Assembly (NCBI GenBank): GCA_000444245.1
Contig: ATSW01010408.1
Coordinates: 1 to 26,085 of the forward strand
Direction: 5' to 3'
Origin: Botryllus schlosseri
Lineage: Eukaryota; Chordata; Ascidiacea; Stolidobranchia; Styelidae
Length of the DNA: 26,085 nt
Shown: one piece after another, positions 9,322 through 18,900 of the stretch
Layout: each line of letters starts with the position of its first letter
Position numbering within the stretch: the first letter of the stretch is position 1
The notes under the pieces: model-generated
The model's database searches: none
Told to the model about the DNA's origin: nothing
Seen by the model: the letters and a program-made list of their open reading frames with translations, nothing else
Program-made: the position numbers and the translations under genes

Positions 9322-11612
9322 CCTTACTCGGCAGTAGCGTTTATGAGCTCAATCCTTTCTTGACCCATCATAGATATCGCCCGTTAAAGCGCTGCAGAAG
9401 TTAATTTGAGAATGGCCCCTCAACTTATAGAGTACACGATACACATTTATTATAGTTGTGATGACATCATTGATTCAGACACTGATTAATTTTTGCTAGT
9501 AAAGCACGATGATATATCTTCATGAGGAATGGGGTTGCTTCATATATGTCGCAGTGGCAATAGATGTTTTGAGAATTTCTTTAACTCATCACGAAGCCAC
9601 ACATCTTCGATAACAGCTAGCCTACTGCGCTACCTTAGAAATCAGAAAAGGAATGCCATCGGGCCAATTTTTTATCATCGCGGTTGTTAATTTATGGGCT
9701 CCTGCTTGGTAAATTTCGTGTTATCGCGGGTTATCTGTCTCAAAAATATGTCTCATTTGAGCTGGTACATCGCGCTGCCTTCCTGTGATTTTAGGTTTGT
9801 TTCGTGCTTACCGAACTGCATAAAGACAAATGAGTTCCATGATCGTATACGCAGAGCGACGAAAGCAAGAAAACGATCATAACAATGCTGTGCCTATATA
9901 GGAATGCTTGGAGGTCATGCGGTGATGGATTGCATAACGAGAGGACGGAACAAGTCGGCTTAGGAGCGAAAACGCAATGGAGTGAAATAGTTTAGTTATT
10001 ATTTTGACTTGCGATTGATTTCCTATAATTCTGCAGGTAAAATGCACATTACGCGATGCTCAAATGGGTGCTGTGGTATAGCCTACCCTTGCCGTGTGCT
10101 CATCGGACTAATTACTGATAATTATGTTTGGCACTGCAATGACGCCGAGCTGTATGATTGCTCGTCTTTATCACCCTCATTTCGTCGATATCTATTTGAT
10201 GATTAAGAATGGATATGTTGTCAATTTGACGTCGACTCATAACTATTAAGAATATCAATAATATTATGTACCGATGCTCGCCGTCATTGTTTGCCTTGCA
10301 ATTGCAAGACTCCAGGGAAGTCAGTCAAGTGCAACTTTTTCAGGCAATGTTCAATTTGATATGTGTCCCGATCTTTTTGTAATAATGTAATTATGGTAAC
10401 TAAATATTGATTGATATCCAGAATTCCGTACTGTCATTGAGATTACTTTTCGACTAGACGACGCGGTAACTGAGTAAAGAGGCGTGAAAAACATTCCACC
10501 GCGAAGACGATAGTTTTTTAACTGTTCGCAATTTGTCAATGATAAGACGTTTTATTATGATTTGGTTTGAATACTGTGATTCTTTATCAGGTTTAGTATT
10601 CATGTAACTTAAAGATTAATTTAGTATGGTGGTTTTTAGACATAATGCGCTTCTGTTCTGGACTGTGTCTATCGCCAGGATTAACTGTGGTGACGTTTGT
10701 TTTAGTATGAGGCAAGTATGGGTAAATCAAGAAAATTTCATGAAAGACCAGAAGTTCGTCGTTAAGTATATATATGACAAGAGAGATGATTTGCTTCGGT
10801 GATGTCACCTAAACAGATAACGAAATAAGTAACAGGTAGGCTACATCAGCATAATTGTATAAACGGCTATGGGGACTTGACGCCCATGCTCATATGGGCA
10901 ACAATTACGATATAAATGCCATCCACCTGATCACGAAAGTGGATTTTATTCAATAGTTGAATTTCGCTAAAAAAAAGTTCGAAAAACGGCATATTATTGT
11001 CATATCATTACAGCTAAAGTTTATACCTAGCCTACACTTTTGTCTAAACATATTTCTATCGGCAGTGCAATATAGCAATTTATCAGCGACGAACCAACCC
11101 TATTACACTAGATACAGCATCAATCAAAATCTCATCGCAATCCAACGACGTATAAACACTGATTTATTGTTCGTACCTATTCGAAGAGGCCCTATGTAGC
11201 CATAGCCCGAGCCGGCTGGTAGTCATCACTAATCAGTTCACACTCAGTTAAAATCCAATATTTTATGCTCCGCAGGTGGAACCAGTCTCCGACATATTAA
11301 CGGTAGACATCGCGTTTTGGGAAATCGGTCAGTCAGTCAGTGATTTTATTGAAATCCGACGAATTGTTGATGATATTCGTTAAACCAATTGTATCTTCTT
11401 CTAATAATTGCGCAATATGAGCATTGACAACTTTCTCAACAGCTGTACCAATAAATTTAATATTTTCATATGGGCAAATGACATGTCACAGGCTGATGTA
11501 TGAGAGAGACNTTGTTGTGTCGTCAGTCAAGCGGAACATTAATAACAATCAAATGAGGTGTGTAAAAAGTACTCAAAAACAAACATACACACACAAGATG
11601 TCATAATTTTCT
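9322..11612. other. 2.3 kb with no recognised feature
   Basis: Several short open frames (for example 9694-9882, 10009-10206, 10957-11199) have no motif, no splice-linked partner and no repeat signature that I can see. A short TCAGTCAGTCAG run is at about 11330. I see no gene here. Confidence 0.4.
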
Positions 11613-12239
11613 CTGAGGTGCCAAAGCGGTAATCGTTGGTACTCTGGTAGAAGTAAAAGGAACATCGTAAATTTCTATGCGCGTAAGTTCAAGAAGCGCT
11701 TTCCAAAAGACCTAGTTTTGCTCAAAAAATGAAAACTGTTAAGTAGAATTGGAAGTAGTCTAACAACATATTCAGGGATGATGTGAAACTCTGAAAGATT
11801 CTGGTTCGTATGAACGCAAACCTTTTTGAAAGGTTCTATGTGATCGCGAACGTGAACACGAACCTATGACGTCATGTGACGGGATAATGCTAATTCTTAC
11901 CCTACATTTCCGTACCGTGCTATATTAATGTTCATGATACCTAACGGCCACATTATGCCACAATGCTGACAACTGTATCAACTGGAGCAATCAAATGCTA
12001 TAATACTTACATAAAATCAATATTTTCCGTCGCTTTGCCAGAAATGGAATTTTAACTTACTATAACTTACGCCTTAACGGTCTAGACTCTAGAGCAGTGG
12101 TTCTCAACCTTTTTGGCTCCGCGGACCCCTTTTGGACCGTCACGGACGCCGCGGACCCCCTCAAGATTTCGTTCAAAGTTAGCTCAATTATCGTGCAACA
12201 GTCAACTGTCTTGTGCAAATAGTAAATAGTGATAAACAG

Positions 12240-12872
12240 TCATAAAATGACTTTTCTTGAAAATAACAGCACACTATATTTCGAAATTGGGTGGACTTTT
12301 ATTATTTCGAAGGGAATTTTCCAGCTGTATTTATTGCCTTGAAAATCCGCGCCTTCGATGTGATATGAATGAGTGCCGAAAATCCATTTCCACAAAGATA
12401 CATTGGTGGCGAATGTAATATTAACGCGTAACGCTTCCGACGACAGCTTTGGGTGTGAGTTTGAACATATCACGTCCAGCCAGTAGTCATTTCTATCTAA
12501 CATCTCACATGGTAGTTATTTAGTAGTTTATAGGACAGGCGAAAATGGATTTCGTGGCGCAGTATTAATTCCTTCATCGGGACAGATTCGGAAAAAAAAT
12601 CAGGTATTTCTATTTCAAACGACTGGTTACTAATTTGCTGAGACTGACAACTACAAATATGAAATGTTTGCCCGTTTGACCTTGCTATCTTCAACATTTA
12701 AGTTTTTCACAAACCCCGACGAAATATCTCTATACAGCAATGTTTGCATCAGCAGGCTATCGGCAATTTGACAAGTAAAATGAGTTTGCACAATGGGACA
12801 TTTCATCTCAGACGACCATTTCAATGATGTGAATCCTAAAGTTTTAGCTATTATAAAGAAAAACAGGCTCAT
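12240..12872 (-). pseudogene. hAT transposase remnant
   Basis: On the minus strand, HPKLSSEALRV followed by ITFAT (about 12380-12460) matches the 'YP.LS..AL.VL..FATTYLCE' dimerisation segment of hAT transposases of the FAM200/ZBED5-like group. Further downstream, in another frame, comes a PNFEI..SHF-like tail. Upstream at 12651-12872 is GFTSL followed by a region like the N-terminal BED-finger neighbourhood. Several frame changes and stops separate these pieces, and the catalytic DDE core is not visible, so the gene is dead and internally deleted. The C-terminal match is the firmer part. Confidence 0.55.
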
Positions 12873-12930
12873 GCTTTTCCTAATTAAAAGATAAAATAAA
12901 AATTAGATTGTCAATCACTTTACAAATCTA

Positions 12931-13752
12931 GAGAGAGAGAGAGAGAGATTTATTTCTTCGTCAACTGGAATAAACAGAATGAGTATGCAAAAAATTACTC
13001 ATAACAAAACAAAAAACACAGTAATAATAGCAACACATACACAGTAATAATAGCATGTAACTGGCTCTATAACGGTATAGACGGGTGCCGGCGATATGAT
13101 CCTTACGATCTTCATGTCAAGCCGGAACCTAGGAGATTAGAAACAAGTATATAGAATAGATACATACACTCATGCTTACTAGTTATGGTGGTTTGTAAAA
13201 AATCAAAAATAAATCAACGAAAATAGAAAAACAACAACGAAGTACATAGTGGATGCCTTGATGCAATAGTACATGGGGAGTACATCCGATGGCGATTAGT
13301 ACTTACTGAGAAGTAAGTCAAGGAACTCCGCCTTGAATGACGGAAAACTCATACTTTTAAGTCGCGGGGGCAATTTATTCCACACATCGATTCCAGCACG
13401 CTTCAAGGGAGGAAAAGCATTGTCGGAATTAGACATAAATAGGTTGGAAGAGCTCTTAGATCGAGTACCGTAGTTGTGTATATGCATGCAGTATTCAAAG
13501 TAGTTTACAAGTGAATTTGGAACTTCTTGTTTGTTAAACTTGTACATGAACTTTGCTAATTCAAAAATATATATGTCTTCAACTTTAAGAATGCGAAGTT
13601 TCTTATAATATGGAGATAAGCGATGATAGATGGTCAGTCCAGCAATGGCCCGAATGGCTTTATTCTGTAGTACTTGCAGTGCTTTCAAAATAGTTTGGGT
13701 TGCAGATCCCCACATAATAATACCATATTGCAAATGGCAGTGAACGATGGAG
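12931..13752 (-). mobile_element. 5'-truncated LINE (Jockey/CR1-like) inside the hAT
   Basis: The minus-strand frame from about 13752 to the stop at 13296-13298 reads SIVHCHLQYGIIMWG, LQNKAIRAIAGL, SPYYKKLRILKV, HNYGTRSKSSSNL, GIDVWNKLPPRLK and a final FKAEFLDLLLSKY. This is the post-RT end of LINE ORF2. The 3' UTR runs down to AATAAA (12949-12954, minus) and (CT)n (12931-12948). Same motif order and (CT)n tail as the LINE at 1-652, so probably the same family. No clear target duplication. Confidence 0.78.
13296..13752 (-). CDS. LINE ORF2 C-terminal fragment
   Basis: About 152 uninterrupted residues of a non-LTR retrotransposon ORF2 downstream of the palm domain. The nominal ORF extends upstream to 13820, but those residues come from the hAT terminus, so the real LINE part begins near SIVHCHLQ. 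The fragment lacks endonuclease and RT catalytic motifs through 5' truncation. The intact frame suggests a fairly recent insertion. Confidence 0.72.
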
Positions 13753-13830
13753 GCTTCGCGGACCCCCTGAAAATGCTTCACGGACCCCCAGGGGTCCGCG
13801 GACCCCCGGTTGAGAACCACTGCTCTAGAG

Positions 13831-14388
13831 GCTAAACCGAACAGTGTATTCTCAAGGCGTCAGACTGTTGCTACATTAGTATTGATCAGAGTAAAATACC
13901 TGTTTCTATACTTGCTTCAGATTACCTCAAATTAAGTTATACAGTATAGCCAACACCCCAATCGGGCTTGTTTGGTTAATATGATACATTAAACATATCA
14001 AAGCAAGATAGATCCCGTACGTCTGCTATATACTTTTTATATTAGACAACTATGCATTCTTTATAATAGCAATTTCATTGACTTGAATCCTTGATAAAAT
14101 CATTGTTATTGCGGGTCAAGCTCAAAGCAGATAGTCACTAAATATTCACAAACGGAAAGCCGAAAATTTTGGGCAAATTTTTGTAACAAAGCGAATATTG
14201 AAAAGGCCAGTGGATGCTCGTTTAGTGCTGAATTTCTTTACTCACTGCCAGCACCATGCAGAGAGTCGTCAGAAGTTTAAATAGAAAGAATTTCGATCCA
14301 AGATGTTTTAATGACGTGAAAAATTGTAATAAAGTAATAAGCGGGGCCTATACGATATCGTAGTCCCGGAATAAGGTTCACAGTGCAG
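13831..14388. other. Interior of the GGTTCG-type element or unassigned
   Basis: AT-rich and non-coding; by position it belongs to the element split by the hAT and SINE insertions. No gene seen. Confidence 0.35.
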
Positions 14389-14402
14389 AACCTACCAAGG
14401 TT

Positions 14403-14686
14403 GTGGCGAGGTAGCGTAGTGGTATAATCCACTGCTGCAACGCCTATGGGTTGCGGCTTTGAGTCCGACCGAGGTCGACTCCTGAATTCTTACTCAAGTG
14501 TTGGCGGTTTATCTAGGCTCCTCCTGGCCATTTCATCCGCGTAAGCGGTGTCTTANAAAAGCCTAGAAGTGGGCCGTGCTACAAGTCGGCAGCTACAGAA
14601 TTAAAATGAAGCACATTGGCCTGGTGTAAATNACCATAGCAGCCGAGAAACACCACGAATACCACAAACAAACNAAAAACAAAACA
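14403..14686 (+). mobile_element. SINE A copy 1 (tRNA-derived), 284 bp
   Basis: The head GTGGCGAGGTAGCGTAGTGG has the A box TAGCGTAGTGG and a B box GGCTTTGAGTCC at about 14454. The body GGCGGTTTATCTAGGCTCC through GCGGTGTCTTA to CACCACGAATACCACAAAC is shared with 23651-23940. It ends in an A/C-rich tail and is flanked by a 14-bp duplication matching at 13 positions (AACCTACCAAGGTT 14389-14402; AACCTACCAATGTT 14687-14700). Confidence 0.85.
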
Positions 14687-14835
14687 AACCTACCAATGTT
14701 GGTTTGCGAACGCGAACCTCCAAATTTCCAAGGTTCGCACACAGAACCACCCCTAATAATCACTGAAGTAAAAGTAGGAAAAACCTATTGGAGCACTCCG
14801 AAAAGGTAGAAGTACTTTATTACTAACCACCTTTG

Positions 14836-15822
14836 GTTTTTATCCATCAAACCAACCCCTCCGTTCGATGTTATTATAATAAACAGGCTCGATTGGGTGT
14901 ATCTGTGACGCAAGACCANTGGCAGCGAGCAAAATGCGATATGAAGTAATATAAATTGTAAACAGTAACGACAAGAATTTTTTGAATTGTTGACTATATT
15001 CTGAGGTAAACCAAAATCCTTCATANGATAAGATAATCAGATAGTTCAAAGGCATGGCCGCCAAGAGCGGCTTTCGCTTTCGTTAAATATACCCAAGGTT
15101 GACCTTCCACCTCTCATGCTGCCTGTATCATGATGAACGACATTTCTACGAGCAACAGCTTAGCTAGAAAAAGGAGAGGTGGAATTTGAATGAACATAAA
15201 TTNACACTCATTAGTCTTTGTGTTGGAAATTCCACATGACGAATATATACGATGTAATAACCAATCGAAAAATAGTGTACAGGCTGACGAATAGTAAGTG
15301 GCAGTACGAGCGAGCACGAGCATGTATTATATCAAGTAGCGCCCATACATTGCTTTGAAATAACAGCGACAATACATTTCTGGTATATAAAGATTAATGA
15401 TAATTTGTTGGTGATCAGTAATTCTGTGTAGCTGCTGGGAACAGTGTTCGGAAATTATTGTAAACTGATTTTATTCTATGCTAACCAAAGCCCATATCAA
15501 TTCGATCCTAATAATGTTAAATCGATCCATACTTGCAAAACTAGCTCTAAAATTTTGCAGGGCTTAACAATGTTTCCACCGTAACATCTGGTTGTCCCTT
15601 CTGTAACTCATGCGCTCGGCCGCGAATATCAAATTAGAAAAGATTTCCTAACGTAAATTTAGGCTAATCTACATTCAAAGGTACATCAGTTTATATGTAT
15701 TGTAATGTATTTTGATATAGATACACTTTTACTAAAGAGATTACTGTACAGGATGTTCAAGCGAAGTCGTATCAAGTTAACTCCGCTCATGCTTTAGTAC
15801 AGATTTATCCGTTGTAGTGGTG
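14836..15822. other. Receptor upstream region
   Basis: No element or open frame of substance. It should contain the promoter and any 5' UTR exon of the receptor, but I see no convincing TATA or initiator context. A possible splice acceptor (ttagtacag) lies at about 15801. Confidence 0.35.
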
Positions 15823-15995
15823 ATGGTGACGGATGACCCGAGTGCGTCCGCGGACGGTGACACTGTCGCGGGCGATAGCACAGTGACTGTGATCGTGGTG
15901 CTTGAAGTGATAATTTATATTGTTGGCTTTATCGGAAACATACTCGTCATATTTGTCATTACATTTCTGAAAGAATACAAGAAGATTCCTCACTG
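15823..15995 (+). CDS. Receptor exon 1 (N-terminus, TM1)
   Basis: The first ATG of the open frame is at 15823; the frame is open upstream only to a TAA at 15778-15780. It encodes a short acidic N-terminus of about 22 residues, TM1 with GNILVIFV, and the start of ICL1 ending KKIPH plus two bases of a Trp codon. The donor is CACTG|gtaaga. A possible acceptor (tagtacag) just upstream at about 15801 would allow a 5' UTR exon, so the transcription start may lie further upstream. The intron that follows is 390 nt. Confidence 0.82.
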
Positions 15996-18900
15996 GTAAG
16001 AAACACTGTAATGTTAATTTATCGTGGTTATTCATTATCATATCCGTTGAATATACCATTCAATTGTATATTGAAGTTCTGTACCTCCAAGAATCTCTAT
16101 CATATCCGTATGCAGTAAGTTTTTGATAGGTGACTATTTTTGATAGTTTGATCATTTCGCGTCATTTATGTGATATTTCATCAGAAGTAAGAGTGTATTT
16201 GACTCATTATACCGGCATGGTGGGGTGGGTGTAAAGGCCGGATNAGTGTTGATGACTTGATTCGCACCCCGCGCCATTGTAGAGATCTGGTAAAATATGT
16301 CGTGATTCCTTTCAATGTATCTTAGTTGACCGCCTTTGTGTACTCATTTTGCTCCCTCCCAAGCTTCAAATTTATTCTTCTCAAGGTATCTGCTTCAATT
16401 ATCCTTAGCGGACTTCTTGTTCCTCAACACGATTCCATTCAAAGTCCTGGAAATGATTCGCGGTTCGTGGGATTATTCCGTTTCCACTTGTCGAGGAGTT
16501 CAAGCTCTTCTCTATTTAAACTACTATGCCTCTGTACTGTTCCTCATGGTAAGAATTTAGTGATAAAACCTTCATCCCATTTTACTGACGTTCTATAGCA
16601 GGGGTGGCCAACCTTTTTGCTATTCACGGCCACATTTCGACTACTGATGTAGCCTACGGCCGCATTCCTTGACATATATATAGTCGTAATGAACTAGCTA
16701 TGGACGCCAAATGCCCATGTTAGAGTGTCTATGACTATTTCTAGTGAACTCCNGACTAATCTATTCATTCGTTTAGGCTTGCTATACACACCGAAGTCGC
16801 GAGTGGTCACGGGTCCTGTTATGGTACTGGAGATTGTCGCGCGAAGCGCAAAATTTTTTCAGACTTACTAATGAATTTAGTGATTAATATTAGNAGTTTT
16901 ACATATTACCATCAAACATTTATCCTTTATCAGCCCATGGATGTGATCAGATTCACCGGTAGAGTTGATGGAGGAGGTGTTTTCGAAATTTTAGGGCAAG
17001 TTATAGATGATGATGCATCTTCGGGTGGGCCAATTGTTATTAGTCACTTTGTTGCATGCTGCTATTTCTTGATCTCCCATCAGGATTGTCGGTATTGTGA
17101 GGCGTACACGACTCCGAGTTGGTATTTCTACATGGGGCGCATCATTTTCCTCTGCTGTTCGAATCTGTAATGTGGGACTCTAATCGCAAAGGCCCTACAA
17201 TATCAAAATCGAAAAATCAAGTCACATTGAATCGCGTCCAGCGCGAAGAAAATNTCAAGATTAATTAAAATCTATCAAGAAATCGGGAGTCAATTCGTAT
17301 ATTCAAATTGCATGTTCGCCGACCGCCGCCAACACATGGTAATTGAATTACGTCTCCAGGGCCGCACAAATTTCCTTCTTTACGCCCGCAGGTTGGCCAC
17401 CCCTGCTCTATAGTATATAGAGTCTGTACAATAAAAAAACTTATGGAGTGATCTAGTACTACAACAAAATTGTAGGATAAAGTATGAAAAATCGACTGAA
17501 CGTGACCATTTAAGTATGATNGCATAATGNNGGTGACAATTGATGCGTATAGTGAGATTTAATTAGGTNACAGGTTTATTGATATCGCTGATAAATAGAG
17601 TATCCTCGCGGAGGGATCAAATTTACAAGAATGGAATACAAGACAATAAAGACATTTAGGACAAATTTTAACATTAATGAAATGAATCTCGCACTATACG
17701 ACGGTAATAAGACAGGCTATTTCCAAGTTTTCATTTCGTACAGATTTATCGTTTCAAGGTTTTGTTTCAAGGTCATGGCATTTGACCGATACACTGCTGT
17801 TTGCCATCCACTGTCTCCCAGGGTTGGTCTTTTCCGAACCCCGGCGTTCTGCTATTGGGTCACCGCAGCAATATGGGTAATTTCACTTGCTCTTTGTACA
17901 CCGGTTGTTTTGTACAGTGATAAAGCAGGATTCCATCCTAATTGTGGATGCAGGTAAAATTATTGTCATTCAATTCGATATTGCGAAATTCATGTTCCGA
18001 TTTGCTTGTTTGCAGTTTCAATTTCCCGAGAGACATTGACGCATTTTGCCGATTGAATCCCAAAACGGAGTCGCGAGAATGTTCAAACCGCTCGTTCACT
18101 CCCCCACAATGTCTGTATGGAGGTTCCAATGAGCCCTTGACTGATGCGGATAACAGTATTCTGGTGAATGCGTATCAACATTACGAACTCAGAAATGCAT
18201 CTCCTGCACCGCATGAAATCGGTGGAATGTCATCTGGCGATGTATATCGAACAACTTCACCGTGAGGAATTTTTGTAAACTATACTCTCATACTCATTTC
18301 ATTGATTATTATTATGATGGATTAGTCATATACGTTCGTGTGTGCCTGGGAGCATATTGATAGCGTCAGAGCTTACACACAATATGATAAGCGACGAGGA
18401 GAGTATAGTACGATATGACAATGTATAACAAGGAATGATATAAATAATGTTATAATTGTCTGCTACATAGCCCACCCAAAAATCACAACCGTAAAGTGGG
18501 AGAATATGGTTCGATCAAGGACCACTTCACTCAATCCATCTAATATTAGTAGTATTTCGTGATTGAATTCAGAATCGTTGCAAAAAAGTAATTACAATAT
18601 TTATCGTCGTGTCCCGTAATCACACTTAAACGTTTTGACTGGGAAGAGTGACGATCATTAGCCGATTCATCACTGTTGAGTTGCGGACACACTTATTCTG
18701 GATATTTACTTACATAAATCTAACACATATATTGACATTCTGTGTCTAATTGTTGAATTAATTGTGACATGTAAGCATTTTAACTTCTTATAAAAGTATA
18801 AGTATGTGCTTATGTTTTCAAGCATGTATAAACCGTCCTCTATCCTCGAAATATATGCTGGATCTGCATATTATGGCGGCATTATTATATTAGTCCTATA

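Larger units (their letters stand above)
12095..13822 (-). mobile_element. hAT transposon with a LINE inserted, 1728 bp
   Basis: Perfect 15-bp inverted termini CAGTGGTTCTCAACC / GGTTGAGAACCACTG are flanked by a perfect 8-bp duplication CTCTAGAG (12087-12094, 13823-13830), itself a palindrome. GC-rich subterminal cgcggacccc repeats lie inside both ends. The interior left half carries decayed transposase sequence on the minus strand (12240-12872), and the right half is occupied by a LINE fragment (12931 to ~13752). Confidence 0.85.
11773..14755. mobile_element. GGTTCG-type hAT MITE, split by later insertions
   Basis: The left part (11773-12086) starts CAGGGATGATGTG and has GGTTCG, GAACGC, AAACC and CGAACC units. 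The right part (14341-14755) has GGTTCAC, TTTGCGAACGCGAACC and GGTTCGCAC, ending CCACCCCTA. The hAT (12095-13822) and the SINE (14403-14686) interrupt it. No target duplication is visible. Confidence 0.45.
11613..14835. mobile_element. AAGTAG-type element, outermost of a nest (tentative)
   Basis: The left end CTGAGGTGCCAAAG with GTAGAAGTAAAAGG just inside, and the right end ACTTTATTACTAACCACCTTTG with GTAGAAGTA, resemble the CAGAGGTGG terminus and AAGTAG units at 5458. The flanks AATTTTCT and GTTTTTAT agree at 5 of 8. All elements between 11773 and 14755 would then be later insertions. Confidence 0.35.

Noticed and set aside
13753-13820. Open frame joining the hAT end to the LINE ORF, as if a fusion protein
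   Set aside because: The upstream residues are translated hAT terminal repeats; LINE similarity starts only near SIVHCHLQ. The frame continues by chance.
15817-15822. GTG codons as the receptor start
   Set aside because: The first ATG in the frame is at 15823, and animal genes rarely start at GTG.
16871-17170. 99-codon open frame in intron 2
   Set aside because: It lies inside the hAT element, has no transposase motif, and TM3 reads continuously across the intron.
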